Assembly: GCF_964204645.1 (NCBI RefSeq)
Contig: NC_134029.1
Span: 8,174,850-8,238,849 of the forward strand
Length of the DNA stretch: 64,000 nucleotides
Direction of reading: 5' to 3'
From: Tubulanus polymorphus
Lineage: Eukaryota > Nemertea > Palaeonemertea > Tubulaniformes > Tubulanidae
Positions 1 through 12,033 of this stretch are shown one piece after another; position 1 is the stretch's first letter, and every line of letters starts with the position of its first letter. Position numbers and translations under genes: made by a program. The notes under the pieces are model-generated. The model was not told the origin of the DNA and searched no databases. It saw only the letters and a list, made by a program, of their open reading frames with translations.

Positions 1-24
1 AAGAAAACGCAAACTAAAATCTAG

Positions 25-130
25 GGGTCTACACCATGCCCACTTCGGGAAATACCTGGCAATTGATCAATTTCTACATTCAACTCCCTGGTAAACAAAT
101 ACAGTAATCGATTACCTTGAAACTTACTAC
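25..130. repeat. Interspersed repeat, copy 1 (direct partner at 712-825)
   Basis: The stretch shares an ordered series of blocks with 712-825: taggggtc, ccatgcccactc, ggaaat, attcaac, cctggt, acatacagta-like and cttgaaactca. The copies are clearly homologous but diverged. No coding potential is seen and the family is not recognised. Confidence 0.6.
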
Positions 131-268
131 AATCATAGAAGATGTTGTAAGCTACAATTTCTATTGTGGTTATTGACTGAGTAGATGCCAAATTGGGCTC
201 CGATCAGATCTCTTTAGACATTCATATAAGAATAATGCGTTGGTAAAGTATGAGAAGAAACTACTTAC

Positions 269-2692
269 CATGATTTCTTCTCCGTTTTGTATTGTAATGA
301 GATAAATTCCCGGTTAATTGCAAGCGTTCGTACGTTTCTTCAGTCAAATGCAAGACAAGCTCACCTGCAAAGTTAGAAGCTATCAAATAATGCCTCGAGA
401 TAATCAGGGGATTCAAGACAGGTAGAAAAATTTCTGGATCGATTATAAATGCGTGTTCAAACTATAAACCATTGTAATCTGAACGAATATGTCACGAAAT
501 ATATGAAAGAAATCCCACAATAATTCAGCCAAAGATCTAAAGATGTGCGTATATATTTGAGCAATGTTTCGGCCAATGATGTACTAGATGTACTGATGAT
601 ATTCATCTTATACAGATATTGTGTATCATCTCGGTCATGAAATACTTAATATTAAAAAAAAAATCCCAACATAAATGTTCGTGTTTGATAGTTGGATTTC
701 GAGACCTTACTAGGGGTCCAAGGATACCATGCCCACTCGAGGAAATGCTTGAGAATCTGACAATTTTAATATTCAACACACCTGGTGAACACATACAGTA
801 CTCATTGAGCTTGAAACTCACCATATCGAAGTACTTGTCATGAGCTAGAATTTTTTGATTGATTATGGTTACAAAAGAAATATGAATAGGTACCAATATA
901 CGGAAATATTATGCTATTTTGATATTCGGACACTTGTGAACATAGCCTAAGTCGGAAGTGGCCTAAAAATGGGCCAAATTGCTGCCGTGTGCAGTACGAG
1001 AATCTTACACACTTGCTAGTGAGCGACAGCCTGCCTAATACATGAAGTGGTTTATAAACACACTCGACCAAGTGCTCAATACTGAATATATGAATTGTAG
1101 AAATGTAGTGTTTCATATGGTGCGTTAATGAAAGTTTTCTGAATGAAATAAACAGGTTCGGTTCCACAGTTGTAAGTAAGAGTTATCTCAGAGTTAACAT
1201 CAGTTCATTTTAACTCTAGGGTTAAATTTAACTCAGAACTGTGGAACTGGACCCTGCTTTTTTGTTTTGCAGAAACTAGAGGTAAACTTTCACATGAGGT
1301 ACATGAAAAATTTGAATCATTAAAAACCATTGATAAAACACTAGGGCCCTATATCTGGGTTGTGACGATAATGTGTAGAGAATCCCACAACAGTAAAAAA
1401 AAAAGATATATGGTCCGAAAATGTTTCCTTAAGCTAGTGGTTTATTCGAGGTTTCGACTATATTCTAACTGAATAGACATCTTGAAGAATACTTGGGATT
1501 CTCTACACAAAAATCAATGAAATTAGAGGACAAAAAGTTAGGTCGACTTTTACAGGAATTCAACTGAATTCCAGGTATATCTTATTTTACCAGTTGATAG
1601 AAGAGCTGCACAGTCTTCGCCGTCAAGGCAGCTTCCATCAGAGAGCAGAGAGACTTGTCCTCGTTTTAGGAATGCGCCAATAAAATCCGGTTTGGTCAGA
1701 TGAGACAGGGGAAGCGATTTGATCAGAAAATACTCAAACAATTCTGGATTTTCGGTCTGAATCCGCGCAAGCTGTAATTCCAAACCTTCGGCGCGACAAG
1801 GTACTATAAGGTCGAGCTGAAAAATATAAGTCACTATCTTGATACGAAATTGGGAAGTTTATCAAACAGGAAAAGATCTTACTGAAAAAGGGCCAAGAGA
1901 CAGGGAACACAGTACAGTAGGCCTAGACTGCAGCTTAACCAATAACTTTGGATCTTTCTTTTTCTTATGAATTAGGCCATTACCTGATTGAAGAACTGGG
2001 GAAATCAATGGATAGAAATACAAAATAGTTGAAATAAAAATAAGTCTAATGGCATAGGCCTATTACACTAATATCTTTGTATATGATAAATAAACTACAA
2101 GACCATAGCAAATCGCTGATCATCAGCACCCAATGAATAACGCTAGATTATTGTTTGGAAAACATTTATTTAGACTCCCAACTTTATTAGTCAGTAACCT
2201 AAATGACAACACGCCTAGTTTCATGATTTGGGGCAAGACGAAAAAGAGTAGTGTCTATTTAAGCCAACTAGGTTGATAGACTTTACGCTACGTTCCCCGT
2301 AGTCAGAAAAGTCACATGTACCCAATATGGTCCTCTATTGGCTCAATAATCTGCAGTGGAATAGTTTTTGCACAATAAAGTGAATTTAATTTTAAAATTC
2401 GGTGGTAACGAGTATTTTCTCGTCAAAAGGTTCCCTTTCAAATACCGGCGTTTATCGGACTGCAAGATCAAAACATCCTACCGATTGGTTGAACCAATGT
2501 TTTTCGATACAATCTTTGATTTGGGCATCTTCTTTCGACTTGTCGCGTTCGTCTAGTTTGGAAAAGTGAAGATCGAACTCTTCAGTTTCCAACGCGAGTT
2601 TCAATGTGGAGCTCAACATTTTGGTGTCGGATAATTGACGTTGTGCAAAATCCGTGACGTCACATGTTTGTGTATTGGGTTCGAATCCGTAT
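269..2692 (-). CDS. RPP40: Ribonuclease P/MRP protein subunit p40, 5' part (3 coding exons; gene runs off the left edge)
   Basis: RPP40 is a protein subunit of nuclear RNase P and RNase MRP, the RNA-protein enzymes that mature tRNA 5' ends and process pre-rRNA. Three exons are visible on the minus strand: 2692-2482 (ATG at 2619), 1816-1591 and 364-269. Each is bounded by AG/GT, and phases join without a stop (0, then 1, then 1 at the last donor), giving 153 codons. Recognition rests on exon 2, where IKSLPLSHLTKPDFIGAFLKRG and the following DGEDCAALLSTG resemble, from memory, the vertebrate segment KNLPLHELITPEF and the text after it. HWFNQS then LDLIVPC at the exon 1/2 junction and the GELVLHLTEETYERL stretch of exon 3 fit the same alignment. 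Exon 1 is open upstream of 2619, so an earlier start is possible. The C-terminal two thirds would lie left of position 1. The identification is fairly firm, the exact start less so. Confidence 0.84.
712..825. repeat. Interspersed repeat, copy 2 (direct partner at 25-130)
   Basis: This is the second diverged copy of the repeat at 25-130, in the same orientation, inside the RPP40 intron between exons 2 and 3. Confidence 0.6.
1151..1254. mobile_element. Palindromic MITE, family GTTCCACAG (copy 1 of 3)
   Basis: The ends are complementary: ggttccacagttgt on the left, and on the right aactgtggaactggacc. Between them is a GAGTTAA/TTAACTC-rich stem. Related copies lie at 37257-37371 and 56362-56472. 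Confidence 0.65.
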
Positions 2693-3148
2693 CTGAAAAA
2701 TCAATTCAGATCAAGCTGGGCCCAAATCGAATCAAGACAAATCCAAGAAGAAATAACGATAGAGAAACGAAAAAAATTCAATACTATCAATCCTTTTAAT
2801 CGAGAATAAGAAATTACTGCGATTTGAAATTATTCATATTCTGATGTTCAATTTTGAATAAAAAATAGTAATTGTCTCTTACCTCAACAATTAAAGATAT
2901 TGATAAAAAATGTTTTCTCTACGAAACTGAAGCAAGTCAGAAGTCCATCAGTTGGTTTGGGATCTGTAAATTTGGGATCACAACCCAAGTTTTGACCAGT
3001 GCGAGATCTTATGGTGTCCACTTCTAAGCAACTCCTCAAGTTTCAACATAAACTGAGCAGAAACATTTCAATAATTACCTCTTATTTATTAATCTAAATA
3101 TGGACTTTACTACAATGAAAATGAGCGTTGTTTTCAAAAATATTGAGA
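2693..3148. other. Short RPP40-PIGO intergenic interval
   Basis: About 456 bp separate the PIGO stop from the first RPP40 exon on the same strand. The interval must hold the PIGO 3' UTR and poly(A) site. Any RPP40 promoter and 5' leader must also lie here or inside PIGO. No other coding exon was found in it. Confidence 0.6.
3085..3090 (-). terminator. Probable poly(A) signal of PIGO
   Basis: AATAAA (read on the minus strand, within AATAAATAAG) lies about 60 nt after the PIGO stop codon, before RPP40 exon 1 begins at 2692. Confidence 0.5.
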
Positions 3149-6100
3149 TCAGCAACTGAAATCTTTATTTTGTTTTTTCCAAAGAGCTGTTGCCCAATTC
3201 GAAACGGCTTTATCTAATCTCATAACGAACAATAGTATAAAGCAGCAGATGAAAAACACGACAAGGAATGATACAGCTTCGAATATGAAGCGAGGAGCAA
3301 ATATCTTCCACACCATCAAATGACGTCTGTGTAGCCCGGCCGCGCCCATCGTACATAGTAACTGTAAAACAAAGCATCATATTTCATTAATTCATGAATG
3401 AAAATGGGACAAAGGCTCAATGATCTCCACAACAGGTTTTAGAGGGTCAGCCACCCCTTTTATTTTTATATCCACCCCTCCGAAAATCAGCCACCCCTTA
3501 CAAAATATGTTCCATCCCTATCTGAGTAGATGTCAATATTCTATCAATGCTGATAATTGCTATGAAATACATCAAGCTAATGTGAAAATTCACCAAAGAT
3601 GAGAAAGATTTCACCAAAATTGAGCTCAAAATTTCATTAAATTTTAAATTTTTGAATATCAAAAGCCTTGCTTCTTCAGCAGCCACGATGTCATACACTT
3701 AACAATAAATGAAGCCCCTTTAAAATTGAAGCCTATACTGGTAGGTTAGAGAATGATTTTCTAAAAATTGAACGGTACACAAATGAAGGGGAAAATCCAC
3801 AGATTTGTTGAAAACACCCACATCTATACGGGCTCTAAATAGCCGCATATAGGCCTACTGGTAGTAGTGTGCATTGGACCTGATTGATCAAGTTGAATGC
3901 TAGCTGGGATGAATGTCATTTGACTGTACCAGTAATAAACTCGAAATACGGTTCCACCATCCAATTATTTTCAAAATGTACGGTATGGTTTGGTAGTATG
4001 GTTTGTAGGGACTTGGTCTTGGTGAGATGCATTGTGTCAGTGGAAAAGACGCCATCTTTACATTTCCTCTGCCAAGCCCAGTGGCGTTGGAACCACGGCA
4101 ATATTTAGAACCTGTCCAAAATCAGCATTTGGCCGTGGCAATCAAAAATTGGTTCCAACGCCCCTGAAGCCAGCAACCAATTTAATACTAGGGAAATTAG
4201 ATATACGGGTATACTAGGCATGCTGAGTACTGTGGTTTAGATGTTTACTTCGCGCTTGGGAAAGAGAGGACTTTGATATACAATGAGAGTTATAAGGGAA
4301 ATAATACTGAAGTACGAATGTCACTGATGACATTCATTGACAATATTGGGGCACTTAGAAATATTCTCGAGAATAATTACTTAATTCTATTGTTTACGTA
4401 TAGTACACTTACCTGAATTCCATGAAGTGATAGGTAAACGAGGAACAGTCGCAAAATTGACAATTTAAATATATCTGGATTTTCACACAATGCAAACTCT
4501 CCACTTTTCTCTCCAGTTTCACCCTACAGAACACAAACGATACAATTTCAATAAAAAGAAAACAGAAAGTACGCAATACTATACTTCAAGAAAAGTCATC
4601 TTCAAAATTCCATATTGTGTATGATATATTCCTCAACCCAGTAACAAACTGCCATGGTTAAAACAAAAAGCCATGGAAATAACTGACAAATCTCTGAATA
4701 TTTCCTGGACTCATTTCGTTACCTGGGCCATGATAAAATAAGATCTTCAGATCAAATTCCATTAAAAAGTTTAAGACAGTTTTCATTGCTGAAAACAAAT
4801 TTTTCAATAGCGTTGAATTCGAAAGTATTCGTAGATGCTGAGCAGAATTTAATTCTAAAGTATCCTACCTGGACCCAATGGCCGCGGAAATATGGCCAAA
4901 ATATAACCAGCGGTAAGCCAACAGTAAACAGCACCTGTGAGGCAAATGTGTTCATCAAGATTAATAGTCCTGGCAAAACTGTGTTACTGTGATCACCATG
5001 AAAACCGACGAATGCTGCATCCCATTGTAGAGTCGGGATGACTGCTTGATGTCCGGTGGCAAAGAAATAGAACGTTGACAAGAAAATCCACATCACTATT
5101 GTATAAGTTGGAATGCATCCATCATTAGCTGTAACCAAGAGATATTCAAATTTATCAAGACAAGGTCCCTCCAGATCAGTTATTCCTGGATATAAGGAGT
5201 TTTTAAGGAAAACATTTCAAATTAAGAAGTGTCTGCAGTGCAGTGCATCATTTCCATATCCCAATTACTATAATCTCCTAAATCAGTACTGTTTATTTCA
5301 GTAAACCGTTAATTTTTGTGGTTGTGTATATAAAGTTTTATCCTTTACACTACCTACTTTGTTTTTAATTTGGTAAGCGTCTCATTGGGTAAAATAAATC
5401 CAGTTCCCAACTGTGTTGATTTAGGGGTAGTCTACTGTACAACTACAAACTAGGCAAAAATATTTTGAATTGCCTATTTCTCAAAATTGGAGTTTTCAAG
5501 GATTTTTGGGCATTTTGTTCCCAAATTAAAGAAGTTGCAAGCACCTTTACAAGCATTTTCCGTTTTGAATGAGTTTTTAAGGAATCAAGGAGTCATATGT
5601 AACTCACATTTTAATGAATAAAAATGGAAAAATTAAGAAAAACTAAATTCTTGAAAAACTTACGTTTAGTCGTAACTGACTTAGCAGCGTGTAGTTCTAA
5701 TAGCAGAAACATACAGAATACAGCGATTATGATTCCGGGTACTAAACCGTCTTTCAACAACAAAGCCAGTAACAATGTGACCGCTAACAGGATGACTAAA
5801 CACCCTCCGGAATAGACAGTAGCGAGACCGTAGACAAGAGGGGGTTTCTCCGTATCCCCACCGCTGGACGATAGGTACGTTTGCCAGTTCGATTTCATAT
5901 GATTGTAAACTTGAGGTATAATCGAGCCGACCGACGACGACGGAAACATCGGAAGAGTTTTCTCTTGATTTCCCAACGTGAATATAGTCAACGGTTTAAC
6001 AGCGCATATCACCACCGACGATACGAATAAGAAGAAAACTAGGCGCGGTAACAGGACTTGGTTCCACGCCGGTAACTGGTCGATAAGTTTTTGCGGTAGC

Positions 6101-9100
6101 GCCTGTTGGGCCCAGTAGAAACAGATACAAACCGCCATAATCGGCATTACATACTTCACGCAAAGTACTGCCGGTGAGGTGCCGTTCAGATTTCCATGAT
6201 GTTTGAGCCATTTGACGAAAAAGAACGGCGCACTCGCCAGACACGCGACCGAGAGAAAATAACGCCAGTTTCGAATCGAAGCATCAGGCGGAATACTCGA
6301 TAAGGCTTGCAGAAAATTCGTTGGTTCGCACGTCCACTGTTCCTCGCGGCAGGCGCGGAAAACTAAACTCAATCGAAGCAGAATGCTGAACGCAATGGCC
6401 ACGGTTAGCAATCGAAATTCAACCGATGTGATCACGCGTCCGATTTCGAAGCGAAAACTTTTTATTGGTTTACGTTGTGACATTTCTCTGCCGGCTTTGT
6501 TCTCGACTTTTAGCGAATGTAGGTTCGCCCAAAAAAGACACCAAATTAGCGTCTGTAACAGATATTGTAACGCAACGTCTTCGTTCACAACGAAACTATT
6601 TGATGACATTGTTACGCAATAACCTATAAAACATACCGACGCGATTACAGAATTGTAATTCTCGAGCAAGCTCGACGACCACGACTTCATCGTGTCTTTA
6701 ATCGACGACTTAGATTTTTTCGTCGGTGGAACGCGGCCACCCTGCGAGATAACTTTATAGATTACGAGCGCGAAGATTCCGACGCAAGCGCCGATGGCCG
6801 CGAACGCGATCGCCAGTACCCGATTTTCGCGTAGCGTATAGAATATCAGCGTGTACGCGAGACAAGCGACCGTACATGCCCAGTACAGCAGTCCGCGATC
6901 GCCGATCTCCTCGAGCGTCAAACGCGACATTACGGCGCCGTACGCGATCGCTATGCAAATGACGAAGATTCCTAAAACGATCGCACTAAGGTCGAACTTC
7001 GCCCAGATTCCCTGACAAGTTGTTTTCGTCTCCGATAAAAAGCGTTTGTGATTACCGCGAATTCGTTCGAGTACAGCGCGCAATTCCGCATTGTCACCGA
7101 CGGAAACCAACTTCGTCAGCGTATTTTGCAGATCCGATTCGGTTTTCGTGAAAAGTTTGCTTAATTCGGCGTATTTGCGGGCCGGGAAGTCCGACGCTGC
7201 TTGCATATACGCATCTAAATAGTTTTTCACCTGATGGGCGTTGATGTGCGTCGCTTTGATCGAATGATAAACGCGTCGCAGCGGGTTAGATTCCGTCTGC
7301 CACCAAGGACAGTGCGTGAACAATTCCGGTATAACACTCCCGAGATTCGAAAATGGAATCGGTATTCCCATCAGCAGGGAAAACGTCGGAACGAAATCTA
7401 ACTGCGAAACAGTGTTTTCGTCATCCTGAAAGAAATAACATTTTTGAACGATTGATAGATTTTCCGAATGATATGTTTAGAAACATGGGAAAGCAAAGAT
7501 TCATACCAATGTTCCTTACACAGTAGAATCCTCGCGGGCCCATGTATTTACTTAAAGTTTGATCATAGTTCAGCAAAGGAAAAATAATTGAGTTATGCGA
7601 TAATTTGAAAAAATTTGAATTAAGAGCAATCTACCATTAATGTTATTAACTCTATCACTTTATCTACACTGCAGTGCGTTGCTTTGCTGTGCACTGCATT
7701 GCGGTGTATTAATGTTATATCATGGATGGACTTGGCTAGTGCAACGCATCACGGTGTATGATGTTATTAGTTTCTTATCTTCATAATGAAATAGTAGTAA
7801 ATAACGAATACCGCACGACAGTGTAGACGCACTTTAGTAGCATACCGGTATCCGTCAAACAACTGAATGGGGTGGAATTCTTTTAAATTTTCAAATCATC
7901 TCCAGTAATTCAGAGTATCAGCTAGTCAGCCTCAAAAGGATTAAACACTCACTAGTTTCCCAGGCATTTCGGCAATCTTCGACGGACTGTAAATGAATAA
8001 ACCAGCGTCAACTTCATCAACGCTATCACCGCCGTGGTCGCCGCTACGAGTCATACCGTGATCACCCATTACAAACAATATCGTATCTGCATCCATCTGT
8101 TTCGTAACATTTCTGCGTGAAAATGTGAAAAAATAGATACACAAGAATTGATGAGTTGAGTATAAGAAAGTCCCATACATAATATCGAAGGATTGATAGA
8201 AGATGGGGGGCCAATTTCTGGTTGGAACTATTCATTATTATCATCCATATGGACATGAAAGATAATGTAGTCCTTGTAAGAATAGAAACACTCGGCTGCT
8301 CCGTGCACCTAAGAACAATGGTATAAGACTTGCTTTGACAAGACAACTCAAGATTGAGTGGAGCCAAGCAAATTCATAGGCCCAAGCCCCTGTTAATGCA
8401 TACCGGCATAAAGAAACACCATACCTGGTATCTTAGATCATGACAAAACATTAACAATTGGGATTTTACTTTAAAGATTACCATCATACCAGGGAAATCT
8501 ATAGGCAGAGCTGCCAACCTCGGAAAATGTTAGGCCTATCAGTATGGCTTTTTGAGTTTCAGTTGCAACATTTTTTCAATATTACATTTCACCTGAATCT
8601 ATTTTCATTTATTCTTCTATAGGCCTAATCGTATTACACACTTCAAAAGATGGTGGTTTTCAATCTTAAAACACTTATCAACTTATCAATTTCTCCTTAT
8701 TAATGATTCAGATCTCGAATATGTGTGCTTGCCATGGTAATCAATAGTCATATTCTATTTCTAGACACACAAATGGAATAGCCTGAAATACTACAGGTTG
8801 TTTGGGAATGACGGCTTTATACTACTAGATAGACTTAAAAGGTAACGCTTTCGTGTAGAGTGTTATAGCTATTACATAAGCATTAAACACTGCCACTGAC
8901 TGGTGTTGAAAAGACGACACAATATGAAAAAAAATTCCGATATCTAAGACTTATTGCCACCGCATTTCGCTGCTAATTAATTGTATAATCAAGTTCTATT
9001 CATGACTGTACAAATTAAAAGGAGGCATAAATACCACACTAATATTACATAGAAGATGAAGTCCGAAAGGTTTCCTTTAAGCTGATAATTCATTGATTTG

Positions 9101-10166
9101 ACTTCGTTTCCACTATAAACTAATAGTCATCTTCAGGAATACCTCATAAACATTAAATCAATAAACTATTAACTTAGGGGAAACTTTTCGAACTTTTTAT
9201 ATCAGTGTGGGATTCTCTATTTTTTGCACAACACGAAATAGAGTTTCACCCATTTCAAAACTGCTCAAATTGAAAGTGACTGTAATGCTGAATACAACAG
9301 GACACAGCCTAAATACAGTGACCATATGAGTCGACAGCTCTGTAAAGGCCTATTATTCAATGGCTTATCTTGACGTACCGAATAACTTGATTCATTTGAG
9401 ACAATTTCTCAGCCATCGCCGGATGGTTCGGGCCGTAACGATGTCCGCAGTGGTCGACGCCGAGAAAATGAGCGACCAACACGTCCCAGTCGTTCATTTT
9501 CATTTCCGGCATCAAATGCCGAAGAATTCCGTCGTCGATGGTGTGCAGGTCTTTGACGTTGAACGACGGAAAATGATACGCTTTCCGAAAGCGATTCGGA
9601 AACAGACCCATCCACGTATCGTCGCCCATGAACGTGATCTTTTTGCCGTTTTTCGCCAGCTGGTCGACGAAATTATCCTCAGTAATCTCGGTACTGGCGA
9701 AATTCGAACCGGCGTCGACGAAAGTCGGTAAGCTGCCGGTCGTCATTCCCTTCAGCCGCTGCATCGTCGTCGTCGGTGGATCCGCGACGAATTTATAAAG
9801 GCGAGAATTACGCGGGAACTTTTTCAACAAATGCGTCACGTGTTTGAGCTTGTTCGCGTACGGCGGCGACGCGGCGTCGTTACGAATCGTGGCGTTGTGT
9901 TTGATGAAATCGTAGCGTAACGCGTCGATGATTAGCACGACGGCGCGTTTGTACCGCGCATGCATCCAACAACCGGCGTGGCCGTGGTCGTCGTTCTGCA
10001 CGTGTTTGAGGTCGGTATCGCATTCGCTGGCACGTTCGATTACGAATCGATTCAACAGAAAGCCTTTGGTGAACAGATATATCCCCAACGCGTAAATGCA
10101 CCCGGTCCAAACTATAATTCCTATTAACGTGCAATTTTTCATTTTGAACTGTATTTCTTTCGACAA
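3149..10166 (-). CDS. PIGO: GPI ethanolamine phosphate transferase 3 (complete, 6 coding exons, 1097 aa)
   Basis: PIG-O is the ER-membrane enzyme that transfers ethanolamine phosphate from phosphatidylethanolamine to the third mannose of the GPI anchor. Exons are 10166-9379, 8112-7953, 7425-5664, 5128-4869, 4523-4413 and 3361-3149. All have GT/AG borders and compatible phases (2, 0, 1, 0, 0), summing to 1097 residues; vertebrate PIG-O is about 1,090. Residues 1-35 form a signal-anchor. An alkaline-phosphatase-fold domain follows: VVLIIDALRYDF (metal ligand D81), the PTTT segment near 131-134 holding the nucleophile, GDDTW (181-185), FLGVDHCGH (234-242) and GDHGMT...GDHGG (279-291). The rest is a many-helix membrane domain. 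The end, HRRHLMVWKIFAPRFIFEAV, is the diagnostic PIG-O C-terminus. The ATG at 10166 has a second in-frame Met eight codons later that could also start. No disruption is seen. Confidence 0.95.
3420..3740. repeat. Interspersed repeat (partner at 53570-53765), in the last PIGO intron
   Basis: Shared blocks with 53570-53765 include cagccaccccttt, attttcacacccaccccc-like text, aaagccttgcttcttcag and agccacgatgtcatacac. Both copies have the same orientation and are moderately diverged. Confidence 0.6.
4095..4185. repeat. Interspersed repeat (partner at 42455-42545)
   Basis: The blocks gcaatatttagaacctgt, caatcaaaaattggttccaa and cgcccctgaagcc recur in order in the first NCX intron at 42455-42545. 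This copy lies in a PIGO intron. Confidence 0.55.
5150..5610. repeat. Interspersed repeat of about 450 bp (inverted partner at 41420-41840)
   Basis: The whole stretch, including ctactgtacaactacaaact, aggcaaaaat, ctcctaaatcagtac and cctttacac, is found in reverse complement at 41420-41840. It lies in PIGO intron 4. It has no recognisable coding capacity and the family is unknown. Confidence 0.65.
7638..7944. mobile_element. Diverged TTAA-type MITE (copy of the family at 54934 and 60821)
   Basis: It keeps the internal blocks ttgcggtgtatta, agtgtagacgcact, ggggtggaatt, tttaaattttcaaatcatctcc and ctagtcagc, and ends in ttaa. It is degenerate compared with the two right-hand copies. It lies in PIGO intron 2, next to the donor of exon 2. 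Confidence 0.6.
8113..9378 (-). other. PIGO intron 1
   Basis: A 1.27-kb intron with clean GT (9378-9377) and AG (8114-8113) borders. It contains a stem-loop/GAAAC repeat around 9020-9240 and no recognisable gene. Confidence 0.7.
9020..9240 (-). repeat. Foldback repeat with CUGAAGA/GAAAC stem-loop (partners near 1440-1500 and 10830-10862)
   Basis: On the minus strand it reads CTGAAGA, then a TGACTAT/ATAGT stem, then GAAAC. Outer arms aaggtttcctttaag and ttaggggaaactttt are complementary. Similar motifs occur at two other places in this window. Confidence 0.45.
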
Positions 10167-11830
10167 AATTCGAAGGGCATGTAAATTTGTTAGGGTTTAA
10201 GGCGAATTATCATGTTATCTTCGATCGTTTGCACGCATTCATTCGGGCCAAATTGCCATTTGGCACAATTAGCGCGACGACCTTGAAAACATGTAATTTC
10301 CTAAACTACGGTCTTTTTGTATTCCTCGTATACGGACTCAATTCAATCCAATTCAATGTATTTATTCGTTTTATCTCACACCGGGCCGGTGACCAGCATT
10401 AAATTATTGTCGAGTGCCGGATATCTTATCGTGTTTCGTAGGACGAAGGCTGGTTTTGCCTCGCCGATAAGAAACTAATAACAAAAAACCCAGTTGTTTA
10501 TGGGTTATCATTTTCGAGAGTCGCCGGCCTCTCAGTCAGAAAGCCGGATCACTAACGTGATCGACGGACATGCGGCATCCTCGCTTGGCAGGGTTTGATT
10601 GCACACCATCTGAATCTGACGCCAAAACAAAGCCTGGCCGCAAACCCTTCATTGGTCTATACCATCGCCCAAGACAGGCCCGTTGGAAGTAATTACTTCA
10701 AAACGTCCACTGCAAGATATCCAAGCAGACTAGATGAGGTCCGAAATACAATATTTCATCCGATAGAATTTAGTGAAACAAAACCACAACGTTTCGGGTG
10801 TTGACTAACTATATTTTATTTTTGTCCCGGAGATGGCTATTAGAATATAGTCGAAACGTCGAATTAGTTCAAGTAAACGTTTTCGGACTTTATATCATCG
10901 TTTCGGTTTCACTAAACTTCCGCATTTCGTCGATTAGTGAAAAAATAAATTGTCCATGTGATTCCTCATAGACGGTTCTCTATATCTCAGACCAAACGAG
11001 ATACAATCCTAATTCTTGGTATGGATACACATCCCCCATCTTAATACGTCAGAGGCGAAACTTGGTGAAGCGCACAGTAAAAAAAATCCCATTTTTTTAA
11101 AGTTTTGATAAATAAATAGGGCCGGGCTCTGCACTCAATGATCTTGAAATTTTACCAGTAAAAAACAAGGTTTTTTGGAATGTACTAGATGGAAGGCACC
11201 TGCGCGTGTTCGACTTGATACAAAGAAAATCAACCAATCGAAAAATTCGGTGATCAAATGGCTAAAATTCGAGAATCAACATTTTTTAGAAACGTAACAT
11301 GGATGATGTTACACAAAGGATTGTATCCGTTTCGAATACCAAATGCAGGGCTGAAAAATTCTAGACGATGCTAACATTTTGCCGACCAAATATTTTTTGT
11401 GAAATACATCTGCGTAACTCTCAGAATGGTACATTAGATCACTTAAACGACATATCCATAACATATTTCATGATAGGCCATTGACGAGTCACAACCACTC
11501 CTCGATCTGAAATATAGTCCCGTGCAATCGATGATATACATTGATTTTCTAAGTTCCTGGGTGTTTTTCAGTCCTAGAACCTGCTGCACCCTTGTTTTGT
11601 AGAGATACACACAGTGCTGCTTTATCCCAGACATTCCCCACTCCCCCAACAGCTTTAGGACGAATAATATAAAATCAAACCACCGAAATGGCGATGCAGC
11701 CGGGCAAAGTCCGTTGTTAAGGCCATTTCAAGAGTTTCATTCTCATCGTTCCCTGTGGTGATACTCCCACCAACGTATTTAACTGCCTATGACATGAAAT
11801 AAATTTACTTTTGCAATTTAATCGATATGC
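10167..11830. other. Intergenic region upstream of PIGO
   Basis: It should hold the PIGO promoter near 10170-10330. It also holds repetitive text (CAATTCAAT runs near 10338) and a stem-loop/GAAAC motif at 10830-10862. I see no gene here; the small open frames lack any protein-like signal. Confidence 0.5.
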
Positions 11831-12033
11831 CCATCAGTGAACCATTAGAGGTAAAGGTGTCTCATTTCAGAAGTAATACACGCTAAAACTGCTATAAAAC
11901 GTTAATTCATTTTTACAAATGCATAAACTGTACTTAAACAGCTTTCCCCGATTGCGATATTCCTGCAAGCTTTTAAATTCGACCAATCATCGTTCTACCC
12001 CGCTTTCTATTTCGTCCCCGCTCAAAACACGCG

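Larger units (their letters stand above)
365..1590 (-). other. RPP40 intron 2
   Basis: A 1.2-kb intron whose donor and acceptor are read from the exon junctions. It contains the repeat at 712-825, a foldback element at 1151-1254 and a GAAAC stem-loop motif near 1440-1500. The open frames in it have no recognisable protein similarity and are not called as genes. Confidence 0.7.

Noticed and set aside
2368-2556. Plus-strand 62-aa frame
   Set aside because: It covers the complement of RPP40 exon 1 and adjacent intron; the minus-strand exon has splice borders and homology.
9360-9731. Plus-strand ORF opposite PIGO exon 1
   Set aside because: Antisense shadow of the strongly supported PIGO coding exon.
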